Assembly: GCA_934644775.1 (NCBI GenBank)
Contig: CAKUDB010000002.1
Coordinates: forward strand, 62,001-126,000
Direction of reading: 5' to 3'
Source of the DNA: an uncultured bacterium
Lineage (GTDB): Bacteria; Vulcanimicrobiota; Xenobia; Xenobiales; Xenobiaceae
DNA length: 64,000 bases
Both the position numbers and the translations under genes were made by a program. Below are positions 27,527-36,599 of the stretch, piece by piece. Under the pieces are notes generated by a model. It did no database searches. It worked only from the letters and a program-made list of their open reading frames with translations, and was not told the origin of the DNA. Every line of letters starts with the position of its first letter. Within the stretch, counting starts at the first letter, position 1.

Positions 27527-27794
27527 GTGGAACGACGTAATTATAATAAGAGCTTCCCAAAAAAGCAAGGGGGTATAGCTGAAAAAGTTGCCGATGTGGA
27601 GATTAGTATCGCCATAAAGTGTAGCCCTGACAGTAGGCCTAAGTAGTTGCGCTGCAAAATAAGGGAGGAACTACGATATGATTTTCTAAGTTTTAGTCTA
27701 TAAACTGGTATGTTTGCACCATAAATGGTATATGTCATGTGCTATATATGGCTAGTTCTAAAACAGCTATTGCTAAAAAAGGGGAAATATTGTC

Positions 27795-28685
27795 ATGATT
27801 AGCTTAACTTGTCCTAACTGTTCAGCCGATTTGGAGTTGCCCGAAGATAAAGACGTTGCTTTTTGTATGTATTGTGGCAAGAAAATTCTAATTGGCGAGC
27901 GCGTAAAAGTTAGTGGTACCGTTACTTTAGATGATAGCAATTCGGCTAGACGCAGGGCAGAAAACTTTTTAGCTTTAGCGGAAAAATATGCTAGAGAAGA
28001 TAAGAAGGAAAAGTATCAACATTATTTACAAAGAGCTTTAGAAGAAGATATTGGCATAGAAGATAAAGTCGAAGAACTGAAAGCTCGAGTAAGTAGAAGT
28101 AGAGCTGAAAAGTTTTTTGCTCTAGCCCAAAAATATGGCAGAGAAGGCGATCTCAAAAAGCATAAGGAGTACTTAAGAAAAACTCTAGAAGAAGACAATA
28201 GCTTTAAACCTAAAGTTGAACAATTAAAAGAGAGTGTAAAAAACACTGCCAAAAAACTTTTTAGTTCTCTAAATAGAAACATAAGAGAAGCTAAATATTT
28301 AGAAATTGTCAAAGATATGCATTGGGCTTTAAATACTGAGCCTTGTGTAAATGTAAAGATTAGAGAATTTAAACAAGAAGCTTTAATGTTTCTGGATGGT
28401 GAGCTGGATACAAAAGAGTTCGAAACAAGCAATATCGACAATAAATATGGCAATATGAGAGGATGTGGCTGTGCCATAGGACTTTTTATACCATTCTTCT
28501 TATTGTTAGCATTCCGTAATAACCAAGACTTAGCTGGTAATCTTTTTATATTCAGTGGTTTTGTGGCTGCTGTGCTTTCAATAACTTTTGCAGTCACGGT
28601 AACGGGAAAAAAAGACACAGAAAAGAGCAGACTTGAGTCTCAAATTAAGGAAATAAACCAGGCGATCGATGAATTGCAAAAGTAA
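27795..28685 (+). CDS. Zinc-ribbon protein with C-terminal membrane helices
   Basis: A 296-residue protein. An N-terminal zinc ribbon (CPNC at residues 6-9, CMYC near 28-31) is followed by a charged alpha-helical region (about 50-200) containing two similar segments, RAENFLALAEKYAREDKKEKYQ and RAEKFFALAQKYGREGDLKKH, that look like short tandem helical repeats. Two hydrophobic helices lie at about 225-270, and the end is coiled-coil-like (LESQIKEINQAIDELQ). Topology suggests a cytoplasmic sensor or scaffold anchored in the membrane. The ATG has AAAGGGG about ten bases upstream. AT content is higher than in neighbouring genes. The function is unknown; the family resembles small zinc-ribbon membrane proteins common in Firmicutes-like genomes. 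Confidence 0.8.
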   Translation: MISLTCPNCSADLELPEDKDVAFCMYCGKKILIGERVKVSGTVTLDDSNSARRRAENFLALAEKYAREDKKEKYQHYLQRALEEDIGIEDKVEELKARVSRSRAEKFFALAQKYGREGDLKKHKEYLRKTLEEDNSFKPKVEQLKESVKNTAKKLFSSLNRNIREAKYLEIVKDMHWALNTEPCVNVKIREFKQEALMFLDGELDTKEFETSNIDNKYGNMRGCGCAIGLFIPFFLLLAFRNNQDLAGNLFIFSGFVAAVLSITFAVTVTGKKDTEKSRLESQIKEINQAIDELQK

Positions 28686-28726
28686 CGACAGCATTATCTT
28701 TGCTTGCATAGATTATTTTACGCGAT

Positions 28727-28972
28727 CTAGTGGATGATAATTTTTCTAATGGTGTCGGTGGATTCATCTACCGATACCAAAAAGGAATTGTCCTCTGACT
28801 TAGCTGCAGGCCAATTTCCTGCGCCGTTGTCGTCCGGCCAAACTGTTGTTTGGTTGGACGAATTATTCCCTTTAAGGCCAAATTTAGCTGCCAACTTTTG
28901 GCACAAATATTTAGCTGCACCGGCTACAGTATGACGCTGGGGCAATTCTTCCAAATCTTCGGTTATTTTCAT
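28727..28972 (-). CDS. Possible small protein, 81 residues
   Basis: This open frame starts with ATG at 28972, with AGGAAGGG about ten bases upstream. It codes for a polar protein (MKITEDLEELPQRHTV...) rich in Lys, Glu, Asn and Ser, with no signal or membrane segment. It fills a 415-base gap between a + strand membrane protein gene and the glycan genes. The codon pattern resembles the neighbours, but no family is recognisable. The overlapping + frame has no comparable ribosome-binding site, so I prefer this strand. It may still be non-coding. Confidence 0.45.
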   Translation of the reverse strand: MKITEDLEELPQRHTVAGAAKYLCQKLAAKFGLKGNNSSNQTTVWPDDNGAGNWPAAKSEDNSFLVSVDESTDTIRKIIIH

Positions 28973-29100
28973 AAATATAAACCCTTCCTAATACACAGAG
29001 CTTTGCTCCTCCAAGTATACTTCACTTCCGACGAAAAAGGATCGCTTTTAGATGCTTTGAAAATTATCGGTAAAAGTTTACTAGGGGAGAAAAAGCGACT

Positions 29101-29760
29101 ATGTGGCATAATCCCAACGGCTTGCTTAAGCGGGCCTTCGATATTTTCGCTTCTTTAGCGGCTGTTATTATACTTAGTCCTATTTTATTGGCTTGTGCCG
29201 TAGCTGTCTTAATTGACGACGGCTGGCCTATTTTTTATGTGCAAGAGCGTGTGGGGAAACGCGGCCGCAAGTTTCCCTTTTTTAAGTTTCGCACTATGAT
29301 TCGCAATGCCGAACATTTGGGCAGTGGCTATGAAATCTCCCAAAATGATTCGCGCATAACTAAAACTGGAGCTTTTTTGCGTCGCTGGTCTCTAGATGAA
29401 TTGCCCCAACTTTTCAATGTTTTGCGTGGTGAAATGAGCTTAGTGGGGCCTCGTCCTACGCTAGCTTATCAAGTTGAAACTTATACTCCACACCAGCGTC
29501 GCCGTTTGGAAGTATTGCCTGGATTAACTGGTTTAGCTCAAGTAAGTGGTCGCAATAGTATTACCTGGCCCGAGCGTATCGAATTAGATATATACTATAT
29601 AGATAATTATTCGTTTTGGTTAGATATGCAAATTATTGGGCGCACTGTAGGCGTTTTATGCAAAGGCGACGACGTTTACGGTTACGGTTGGCTGCCTAAA
29701 TTTGAACAAATTTTGGAAAAATTGCCTGATCGAGCGGAAGCAGATTCTGACAAAGCTTAG
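29101..29760 (+). CDS. Undecaprenyl-phosphate sugar phosphotransferase, PglC-like
   Basis: A 219-residue monotopic phosphoglycosyl transferase (bacterial sugar transferase family), short form. It would transfer a sugar-1-phosphate from a UDP-sugar to undecaprenyl phosphate at the inner membrane, starting an oligosaccharide. Seen: the N-terminal re-entrant hydrophobic helix (about 10-38), KFPFFKFRTM, the catalytic Asp-Glu in RRWSLDELPQLFNVL, MSLVGPRP, and LPGLTGLAQVSGRN. The size matches PglC of Campylobacter, not the long WbaP type. AGGGGAGA lies about ten bases before the ATG. An aminotransferase and a PglF-like dehydratase follow on the same strand, so the priming sugar may be an aminated UDP-sugar such as bacillosamine. 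Confidence 0.9.
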   Translation: MWHNPNGLLKRAFDIFASLAAVIILSPILLACAVAVLIDDGWPIFYVQERVGKRGRKFPFFKFRTMIRNAEHLGSGYEISQNDSRITKTGAFLRRWSLDELPQLFNVLRGEMSLVGPRPTLAYQVETYTPHQRRRLEVLPGLTGLAQVSGRNSITWPERIELDIYYIDNYSFWLDMQIIGRTVGVLCKGDDVYGYGWLPKFEQILEKLPDRAEADSDKA

Positions 29761-29825
29761 GTTGTTTTATTTTTTGCTCGATCGGAGTATAAATTAAGAA
29801 AACGTAGAGAACGAGGTTGCTGATT

Positions 29826-30992
29826 ATGGAAAAACGTACTCCAGCTATTTTAGGTGGTCAAAAAGCTTTCGATCCAGGCATTCCTTTTACCCAGCCCACT
29901 ACGCCTGCTTGGGAAGAGGTAGCTCCTTCTTTAGAAAAGATGTACCGCAGCGGTTGGCTTACTAAAGGCCCCTATTTGCGCTTATTTGAAGAGAAGATGG
30001 CCCAATTGTTGGAAGTAAAGTATGCTATCGGCGTCTCTTCTTGCACCAGCGGCCTTATTTTAGGCTTACAAGCTTTGCAACTCGATAAAGATAAAGGCGA
30101 AATAATCGTACCTTCGTTTTCCTTTATGGCTACTTTCCATTCCATATGGTGGAACGGTTTTAAGCCCGTCTTTGTCGATTGTGAGCCCGATACTTTTACC
30201 GTTGACGTCGATCAAATGCGCCGGGCCGTTACTCCTCGTACTGTGGCTTTGGCAGCGGTCAGTGTCTTTGGCAATCCCTTAGATTTTGCTGCCGTAGAGC
30301 GTTTGGGCCAAGAGTATGGCTTGCCAGTCTTTTACGATTCCGCTCACGGTTTGGGCACTATTTATGAAGGCAAGCCCTTGGGAGGCCATGGCAGTTTTGA
30401 ATCTTTCTCACTTTCGCCCACCAAGTTGCTTACCGGTGGCGAAGGTGGTTTAGTTACTACTAACAATGAAAAGATTGCCAAACATATCATTGCCGGCCGC
30501 GACTATGGCAACCCCGGAAGCTACGAATGTCCTTATGTGGGCTTGAATGCTCGTATGGCCGAAGCTAACGCTATTATCGCTGCCAAAGGTGCCGACTATT
30601 TGGAAAGTTATGCCCAATATCGCAATAAAGTTGCTCAAGCTTATAAAGAAGGTTTAGGCGATTTGCCTGGTCTGACTTTCCAAACTATTCGGGCCCACTC
30701 TCGCTCTTCTTACAAAGACTTTGCTGTTGTAGTAGGGCCAGAATTTGGTATAAGTCGCGATACTTTGAGTAAAGCTCTAACTATGGAGGGTATCCCTAAT
30801 CGCGCCTACTTTAATCCGGCTGGCCACAAGCTCTCTTGTTACGCTCAGAACCAAGTCCACTTACCTGTAACCGAAAAGGTCAGCGATAGCATTATTTGCT
30901 TGCCTATTTCTTCCCATATGGACTTAGAGTTGGTGGTTAAAATTTGTGAAGTTATTCACCAACTTTACGAAGTGCGTGAGCAATTGTCTTAA
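29826..30992 (+). CDS. DegT/DnrJ/EryC1-family sugar aminotransferase (PglE-like)
   Basis: A 388-residue PLP-dependent aminotransferase that would aminate a keto-sugar nucleotide. The catalytic lysine is Lys200 in SLSPTKLLTGGEGG, and the PLP-ring aspartate is Asp171 in FYDSAHGLG. The length is normal for the family. The ATG at 29826 has GAGG about nine bases upstream; a TTG at 29817 in frame is less likely. It lies 65 bases after the sugar-transferase gene and 15 bases before the 4,6-dehydratase gene. This fits a pathway: UDP-GlcNAc, 4-keto-6-deoxy intermediate, 4-amino sugar, transfer to undecaprenyl phosphate. The expected acetyltransferase (PglD) is not in this cluster. Confidence 0.9.
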   Translation: MEKRTPAILGGQKAFDPGIPFTQPTTPAWEEVAPSLEKMYRSGWLTKGPYLRLFEEKMAQLLEVKYAIGVSSCTSGLILGLQALQLDKDKGEIIVPSFSFMATFHSIWWNGFKPVFVDCEPDTFTVDVDQMRRAVTPRTVALAAVSVFGNPLDFAAVERLGQEYGLPVFYDSAHGLGTIYEGKPLGGHGSFESFSLSPTKLLTGGEGGLVTTNNEKIAKHIIAGRDYGNPGSYECPYVGLNARMAEANAIIAAKGADYLESYAQYRNKVAQAYKEGLGDLPGLTFQTIRAHSRSSYKDFAVVVGPEFGISRDTLSKALTMEGIPNRAYFNPAGHKLSCYAQNQVHLPVTEKVSDSIICLPISSHMDLELVVKICEVIHQLYEVREQLS

Positions 30993-31007
30993 GGAGGCTC
31001 AAAAGTT

Positions 31008-32816
31008 TTGAACTTTCGCCACAAATTGGCTTTGGCACTTTTGGATATGGTGCTGGTCTTTTTAGGCTTAATCTTGGCTTTGGGGTTGCGCTTAGATTTC
31101 GATTCTGCGGCCATGGAGCGCTTTTTACAATTAAGCAATCTTTTGCTTTACGTGGGCGTGTCCATGTTGGCTGTAGTAAACTTCTCGCTTTTTGGTCTTT
31201 ATGATAAAGTTTGGCGCTATGCTGGTATCCACGAGCTTTTGGCCGCTTTCTACGCTGTAGCTATAACAGCTTCCATTTGGGAAGTTTTCGTACTTTTGGC
31301 TGGTGGCGTGGTCTTTCCGCGGACTTGTACGGCGACGGCAGCTCTATTGTGGCTAGCTTGTTGCGGAGGGGTTCGCTTAGGATTGCGCTTAATTAGCGTG
31401 AAGAAGAATAGCGATCTAGTTTCTACCAGGCGCTCTTTAGTTGTGGGAGCCGACGACAGCGGAGAAGTTATACTGCGCGAGTTGGAACGTGAAAATTCCG
31501 GTTTTAGTTGTGTAGGCTTAATCGATAACGATCCTGCTAAGCGCCACTTGCGTATTCACGGCATTCCGGTGGTGGGTGAAGTTGCCGATATTGCCAAAAT
31601 TGTGCGAAAGCTAGACGTCGGTTTTGTAATTATGGCCGGTATGCAACCTTCTTTAATACGTTCAGTCGTTCAGGCTTGCACCACAGTTCCCGAAGTAAAG
31701 TTGCGCGTTGTTCCTAGTGTTTCCGAGCTTCTGGACGAGCATGTTAAAGTAAGCAATTTGCGCGAGGTCTCCATTGAAGATTTATTAGATCGCGATCCCG
31801 TCGAAGGTAACTTAGAAGCGGTTAAAAGTTATATTCAGGGTAAGTGTGTACTAGTTACCGGGGCGGGAGGCTCTATTGGCTCGGAAATTTGTCGTCAAGT
31901 AGTTAAGTTGGGGGCTTCTCGGCTTATCCTTATGGGACGGGGCGAAAATAGTATTTATGAGATAGGTTTAGAATTGCGCAAGGCTCCGGTAGTCCAATTT
32001 ATTGGCAATTTGCGCGATAAAGCTCGATTAACTAAACTATTTGAGCAATATCACCCTCAGGTAGTGTTCCACACTGCCGCTCATAAGCACGTACCTTTAA
32101 TGGAGCTCAGCCCGGCCGAAGCTGTTACCAACAATGTTTTGGGCACAGAACTTTTGCTCGATTTAGCCCAACAGTATAAGGTAGAGAAGCTTATCTCTAT
32201 TTCTACTGATAAAGCGGTCAACCCCACCTCGGTAATGGGAGCTACTAAACGTATGGCCGAGCTAATTTTGGCTTCGAGGCGTATACCTGGTTTTGCGGCA
32301 GTGCGTTTTGGCAATGTGCTTGGATCTCGCGGCAGCGTTATCCCTACATTTAGGAAGCAAATTGCCAAAGGTGGCCCGGTCACGGTGACAGATGAGCATA
32401 TGACTCGCTTCTTTATGACCATTCCCGAAGCGGTCGGTTTAGTTTTACAAGCGGGTGCTTTAGCTCAAGGTGGAGAGATTTACGTTTTAGATATGGGCAA
32501 ACCGATGAAAATTATCGATTTAGCTCGCAACTTAATCCGCCTTTCCGGTTTTGAGCCCGATGTAGATATTCCCATTAAAATTGTTGGTTTGCGTCCGGGT
32601 GAAAAGCTCTATGAGGAATTAACTAATACTGGTGAAGAGACAGAGCCTACCGCTATGCCAAAAATTACCAAGGTGACAAGCGAAGCCCCTCCCGTAGGTT
32701 GGCCTGGAGCTAAGTTGGCCCAATTGCGCCAAGCAGCTTTAAATTCCGATGATGCAGCGACTTTGCGTTTATTGGTAGAATTGGTGCCCCATTTTACTAG
32801 TGAGCAGCTGAAGTAA
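31008..32816 (+). CDS. Membrane nucleotide-sugar 4,6-dehydratase, PglF/CapD-like
   Basis: A 602-residue protein of the PglF / WbpM / CapD family. Residues about 5-130 form four membrane helices. A linker Rossmann-like domain follows (about 135-270), then an extended SDR domain from about 280 with VTGAGGSIGSE as the NAD(P) loop and STDKAVNPTSVMGATKR as the active site, where Met replaces the usual SDR tyrosine, as known for this family. It would convert UDP-GlcNAc to UDP-4-keto-6-deoxy-GlcNAc. The start is TTG with AAGGAGG ten bases before it. The last 60 residues (FTSEQLK end) are helical. It ends 34 bases from the convergent histidine kinase gene. Confidence 0.92.
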   Translation: MNFRHKLALALLDMVLVFLGLILALGLRLDFDSAAMERFLQLSNLLLYVGVSMLAVVNFSLFGLYDKVWRYAGIHELLAAFYAVAITASIWEVFVLLAGGVVFPRTCTATAALLWLACCGGVRLGLRLISVKKNSDLVSTRRSLVVGADDSGEVILRELERENSGFSCVGLIDNDPAKRHLRIHGIPVVGEVADIAKIVRKLDVGFVIMAGMQPSLIRSVVQACTTVPEVKLRVVPSVSELLDEHVKVSNLREVSIEDLLDRDPVEGNLEAVKSYIQGKCVLVTGAGGSIGSEICRQVVKLGASRLILMGRGENSIYEIGLELRKAPVVQFIGNLRDKARLTKLFEQYHPQVVFHTAAHKHVPLMELSPAEAVTNNVLGTELLLDLAQQYKVEKLISISTDKAVNPTSVMGATKRMAELILASRRIPGFAAVRFGNVLGSRGSVIPTFRKQIAKGGPVTVTDEHMTRFFMTIPEAVGLVLQAGALAQGGEIYVLDMGKPMKIIDLARNLIRLSGFEPDVDIPIKIVGLRPGEKLYEELTNTGEETEPTAMPKITKVTSEAPPVGWPGAKLAQLRQAALNSDDAATLRLLVELVPHFTSEQLK

Positions 32817-32850
32817 AACGGTCTAGGCCCACCGTTTAGCCGCTGGGCCA

Positions 32851-35136
32851 CTACTTGGCTTGAAGAACTGTATACTCTTGAGGAGAGTCGGCTTCTGTGC
32901 TTTCACCTTCTTCCCATACTAAGGGAATCTTTATAGTAAAGGCCGAGCCGACTTTTTCTTGGGAGATAAGCTCTAAGCGGGCTTTTAATATATGGGAATA
33001 ATGGCGCACCAAAGCCAAACCCAAACCGGTACCGCCATAACTGCGGGAGATACTATTGTCTGCTTGGGTAAACTCTTCAAATATTTTGGAGAATTTTTCT
33101 GGAGTCATACCTATACCGTTATCCTGAATGCTAAAAACTACTACTTTGGTAGCGGGCTTAAAGGTGGCTTCCACTACGGCATAGCCGGTACTATGCAGGT
33201 AGGGTACAGGGTAAAATTCTTCTTGGGCTTTTTGGCTGTCCCATATTTCGATAGAAAGTTTAATCAGGCCATCTTTAGTAAATTTTACGGCATTACCCAG
33301 CAAGTTAATTAAAATCTGACGCAATTTAGCATGGTCGGTATTTAAAACTATCTCAGCATGGGGACTATCTAGTTCAAATTTATTGTTATTAACTTGATAA
33401 AGTGAATTGGTGGAAGCTTTTAATTCCATAATCAGTTCACTTAAAGGAAATTTTTCGACGAAGAGATTAACTTTGCCAGATTCCAACTTAGATATATTCA
33501 AAATATCATTGATATTAGAAAGTAAATTTAAGCCGGCAATGTGGATATTTTGCAAATCTTGGACAGCGTTTTTATCTTGACGATCTTCGGCGTCTTCAAT
33601 AAGCATTTCACTATAACCGATAATGGCATTTAAGGGAGTGCGCAATTCGTGGCTCATATTGGCCAAGAAACGGCTCTTAATAAGGTTCGCTTCCATAGCT
33701 TCGTCGCGGGCTTTCTTTAAAGCACTCATGGCCTTTTCGATACGTGAGGCCATAGAGTCGAAAGCTGAAGCTAGTTGGCCTATTTCGTCGCGTCGAGTAA
33801 TATGGCAGCGAGTAGTATGATCGCCGCCGGCTATTTTATTGGCAGCTTTGCTCAATTCCACAATAGGTTTAATTAAGCTGTTGGCGGTAAAAAAGGCCAA
33901 AATCATAAATACGGCCCCTATAGAAGCAGTAATTATAACGGAAACAAAAACTGAGCGGTGCAGTGAGCTAAAGAGCTCTTGCTCGGTCTTTTCGGCTAAA
34001 ACGAACCAGTTAATTTGCTCGCAAGCACTCCAAGCGCCAATTACACTCTGGCCGAATATATTGTCATAGACTTTTTCTATAGCATTACTAGAGGCAAGAT
34101 CGGAGGAGAAGTTTTGGCTCGAGCCGGTCTTCTTTTCGTGATAAGTCAAATATTCAATAAGGGGCTGGGTAGGAGTACCTTTGCTAGTGCGCAGGAAAAA
34201 AGTTCGTATCTGACTCTTAGGATCTATAGTATCGGCTATTTCGTTTGCGGCCAAAAATTTGAGCGTTCTGGGGGTGATATTTCTAGGCATAGCTACAATC
34301 TGGCCATGATCGTCTACTACGTAAAAATTATCGTGAGCAGAAAGAGAATTGATAGCCACGGGCTTGATGCGGAAGCTTAAAATAGCTATGGGAGTGCGAT
34401 CTTTTAAAATAGATTTGTCTTCATTATCGCCATAACAATCAGATGGTTCTTTATATACAAAGACAGACATATAGCTAGTAGCTTGGCGATTTAAGTATAT
34501 GTTGGTAGGATCGCTCTCTTGATTAGAAATTTCCGTATTGATAATCGAGCGCTGAGATAGGACGACTTCGCCTTGGTTTAATTTGGCAATTAGCGTAGGA
34601 TGGTTGCTGATTTGCTCTGAGGGTAGCCAACCCATGCCTATATGATTTTTGTTGGTACTTAAATAAATAAATCCACCCGGATAGAGAATGCGAGGTGATT
34701 GCTCTGAGGTTGTTTGGGGTAAAGTCGAGTAGGGCTTGAGTTCGTCATTGTAAGGAATAGGAGTGCCCAAAGTTGATAAATACATCTCGGTAATTTGCGG
34801 CATCGACTTACTCATAATGTCGGCTCTTTCCGCAAATTTGCGCTGCAATTGAGCAATTTTACCTTGGTCAGAGCCCGCCTGAGCGTAGTGCTTGGCCAAA
34901 TCTCTAACAAATTCAGTTTCGGCTAAAATACGAATAGTAGCTTTCTGACGTAAAATCCAAGAGTCGATATCCTGGCCTATATGCTTGGAAGAAGCTAACA
35001 AATATTCTGTTTGCGAGTCGTAAATATTGCTCACTTCCCGATTACAAAAATATGTTCCCGCTATAATTAGAGGAAGAAATATAGCTGCCAAAGTCATAAG
35101 CATTAAGCGAGCGCGAAGAGACATATCGTTAAACAT
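32851..35136 (-). CDS. Membrane sensor histidine kinase
   Basis: A 761-residue kinase. It has an N-terminal membrane helix (about 10-28), a large extracytoplasmic sensing region of about 360 residues (Cache-like in size and layout), and a second membrane helix (about 390-415, VIITASIGAVFMILAFF). HAMP follows (SLIKPIVELSKAANKIAGG), then HisKA (NMSHELRTPLNA, phospho-acceptor His496) and a HATPase domain with LINLLGNAVKFT, QDNGIGM and GTGLGLALV. It has no receiver domain of its own. It is divergently transcribed from a receiver-Ser/Thr-kinase fusion 116 bases away, its probable partner. The signal is unknown. The ribosome-binding site before the ATG is weak. Confidence 0.93.
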   Translation of the reverse strand: MFNDMSLRARLMLMTLAAIFLPLIIAGTYFCNREVSNIYDSQTEYLLASSKHIGQDIDSWILRQKATIRILAETEFVRDLAKHYAQAGSDQGKIAQLQRKFAERADIMSKSMPQITEMYLSTLGTPIPYNDELKPYSTLPQTTSEQSPRILYPGGFIYLSTNKNHIGMGWLPSEQISNHPTLIAKLNQGEVVLSQRSIINTEISNQESDPTNIYLNRQATSYMSVFVYKEPSDCYGDNEDKSILKDRTPIAILSFRIKPVAINSLSAHDNFYVVDDHGQIVAMPRNITPRTLKFLAANEIADTIDPKSQIRTFFLRTSKGTPTQPLIEYLTYHEKKTGSSQNFSSDLASSNAIEKVYDNIFGQSVIGAWSACEQINWFVLAEKTEQELFSSLHRSVFVSVIITASIGAVFMILAFFTANSLIKPIVELSKAANKIAGGDHTTRCHITRRDEIGQLASAFDSMASRIEKAMSALKKARDEAMEANLIKSRFLANMSHELRTPLNAIIGYSEMLIEDAEDRQDKNAVQDLQNIHIAGLNLLSNINDILNISKLESGKVNLFVEKFPLSELIMELKASTNSLYQVNNNKFELDSPHAEIVLNTDHAKLRQILINLLGNAVKFTKDGLIKLSIEIWDSQKAQEEFYPVPYLHSTGYAVVEATFKPATKVVVFSIQDNGIGMTPEKFSKIFEEFTQADNSISRSYGGTGLGLALVRHYSHILKARLELISQEKVGSAFTIKIPLVWEEGESTEADSPQEYTVLQAK

Positions 35137-35252
35137 AATCTTGGCCTTTTTGACTTGGCACCAATGAAGTCCTAGCTTTAAATGGTAAGTGGAGTTCTCT
35201 TTTTAGTGGCAAAAAATAGGTATATAAAAGTGAAGCCGCGAAAATAGTCGCT

Positions 35253-36488
35253 ATGGCAAACGAAACAATATTAGTCGTTGATGATGAGCAATTTAATCGC
35301 GATATGCTTTCGCGCCGATTAAAGCGCGAAGGCTACGATACTTTTACTGCTTCCGGCGGAAGTGAAGCTATTACTATGATCAAAGCCTTAGGGCGTATCG
35401 ATATGGTTCTTTTAGATATAATGATGCCGGAAATGGACGGTTTTGAGACCCTTAAGAGGTTGCGTCAGGAATATTCCGATCAGGAGTTGCCGGTTATTAT
35501 GCTTACGGCTATGGGGGATAGTGACAGCATAGTCAAGGCTTTGAATATGGGAGCTAGTGATTATGTCACTAAGCCTGTCAACTTAGAAGTGCTTAAAGCT
35601 AGAATGCAAAGCCGCTTTGCTAAAAGAAAAGCTACTCAAGGTAGCGGTTGCGCCGTAGCTGTAGACGTAGGCTCTAAGCTGGGCACTTACTTGCTTAAAA
35701 GTGAAATAGGCAAAGGGGCCACCTCGACAGTTTATTTAGCCGAAGATACTCGCTTGAATCGTTTGGTAGCCATTAAGGTGCTTAAGTCGGAATTTTGTGA
35801 AGACGAAGAAGGTTTGGGCCGTTTTGTGCAAGAGGCCAAGACTGTTGCTAGTATCGATCATCCCGGTGTAGTGGGAATATACGAAATAGCCCACAAGCCT
35901 TGTCACTATTTAGTTATGGAATACTTGCAAGGTACTAATATGGCTTCTTTCGTGGGTATTAAGCCTTTAGATATAAAAACGGCTACCGATTATGCTTGGC
36001 AGATAGCTGATATTTTGACGGCTGTCCATGAAAAGAATATTATCCATCGCGACTTAAAGCCCCAAAACTTACTTGTTGACAAGGAAGGCCGCCTCCATTT
36101 AATGGATTTTGGTACTGCCAAACTTACTAACAAAGAGAGCAACTTAACTAAAGCGGGCACAGTTTTAGGTACTCCTCGTTATATGGCCCCTGAGCAATTA
36201 GAGCCTAAGTTGGGCGCGATAGGTGAATATACCGATTTGTTTCCTCTGGGCTTGATTATTTATGAAATGATCTCCGGTAAGTCGGCTATCCAGGGAGATA
36301 GTTTCCACTCAATCTTTTATGAGTTACTTTTCCGTCAGCCAAGTAGTTTAGCTGAGGTAAATCCTGCTGTCCCCGCCTCTTTGGATAAATTGTGTCAACA
36401 ATTACAAGCCACCAAAGCAGCCGATAGACCCCAAACCGCCGCCGAGGTTAGGGACGAACTATACAACATTAAGCAACAGTTACTATAA
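35253..36488 (+). CDS. Receiver domain - Ser/Thr protein kinase fusion
   Basis: A 411-residue cytosolic protein. Residues 1-125 are a response-regulator receiver with acidic pocket DDE (10-12), phospho-acceptor Asp55 (LLDIMMPEMDG), and Lys107 in VTKPVN. Residues about 145-411 are a eukaryotic-type Ser/Thr kinase: glycine loop IGKGATSTV, ATP lysine Lys175 (VAIKVLK), catalytic HRDLKPQN (Asp267), DFG at 285-287 and GTPRYMAPEQ. All key residues are present in both halves, so phosphorylation of Asp55 could gate an active kinase. There is no DNA-binding output. It is divergent from the histidine kinase gene, which suggests a two-component to Ser/Thr-kinase relay. Confidence 0.93.
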   Translation: MANETILVVDDEQFNRDMLSRRLKREGYDTFTASGGSEAITMIKALGRIDMVLLDIMMPEMDGFETLKRLRQEYSDQELPVIMLTAMGDSDSIVKALNMGASDYVTKPVNLEVLKARMQSRFAKRKATQGSGCAVAVDVGSKLGTYLLKSEIGKGATSTVYLAEDTRLNRLVAIKVLKSEFCEDEEGLGRFVQEAKTVASIDHPGVVGIYEIAHKPCHYLVMEYLQGTNMASFVGIKPLDIKTATDYAWQIADILTAVHEKNIIHRDLKPQNLLVDKEGRLHLMDFGTAKLTNKESNLTKAGTVLGTPRYMAPEQLEPKLGAIGEYTDLFPLGLIIYEMISGKSAIQGDSFHSIFYELLFRQPSSLAEVNPAVPASLDKLCQQLQATKAADRPQTAAEVRDELYNIKQQLL

Positions 36489-36512
36489 AGGTTATGGCCT
36501 AATATTTTGCCA

Positions 36513-36568
36513 ACAAAGGGTGCTTAACTTACCGTTTTGCTACAATGACGCGAAAAAGCGCCCTTTGT
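36513..36568. terminator. Hairpin between convergent kinase and glycosyltransferase genes
   Basis: ACAAAGGGTGCTT (36513-36525) pairs with AAGCGCCCTTTGT (36556-36568), with one wobble position and a 30-base loop. The T tract is weak on both strands, so it may be a bidirectional terminator of modest strength. Confidence 0.5.
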
Positions 36569-36599
36569 ATCGCTTGGGTAAATATTGGCCTTGGGGCTA

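Noticed and set aside
28850..29158. + strand frame of 102 codons ahead of the PglC-like gene
   Set aside because: It overlaps the start of the PglC-like gene in another frame, lacks a ribosome-binding site and ends inside that gene.
32826..32849. GGCCCA/TGGGCC hairpin between the PglF-like and histidine kinase genes
   Set aside because: The six-base stem has no T run on either strand and is too weak to call a terminator.
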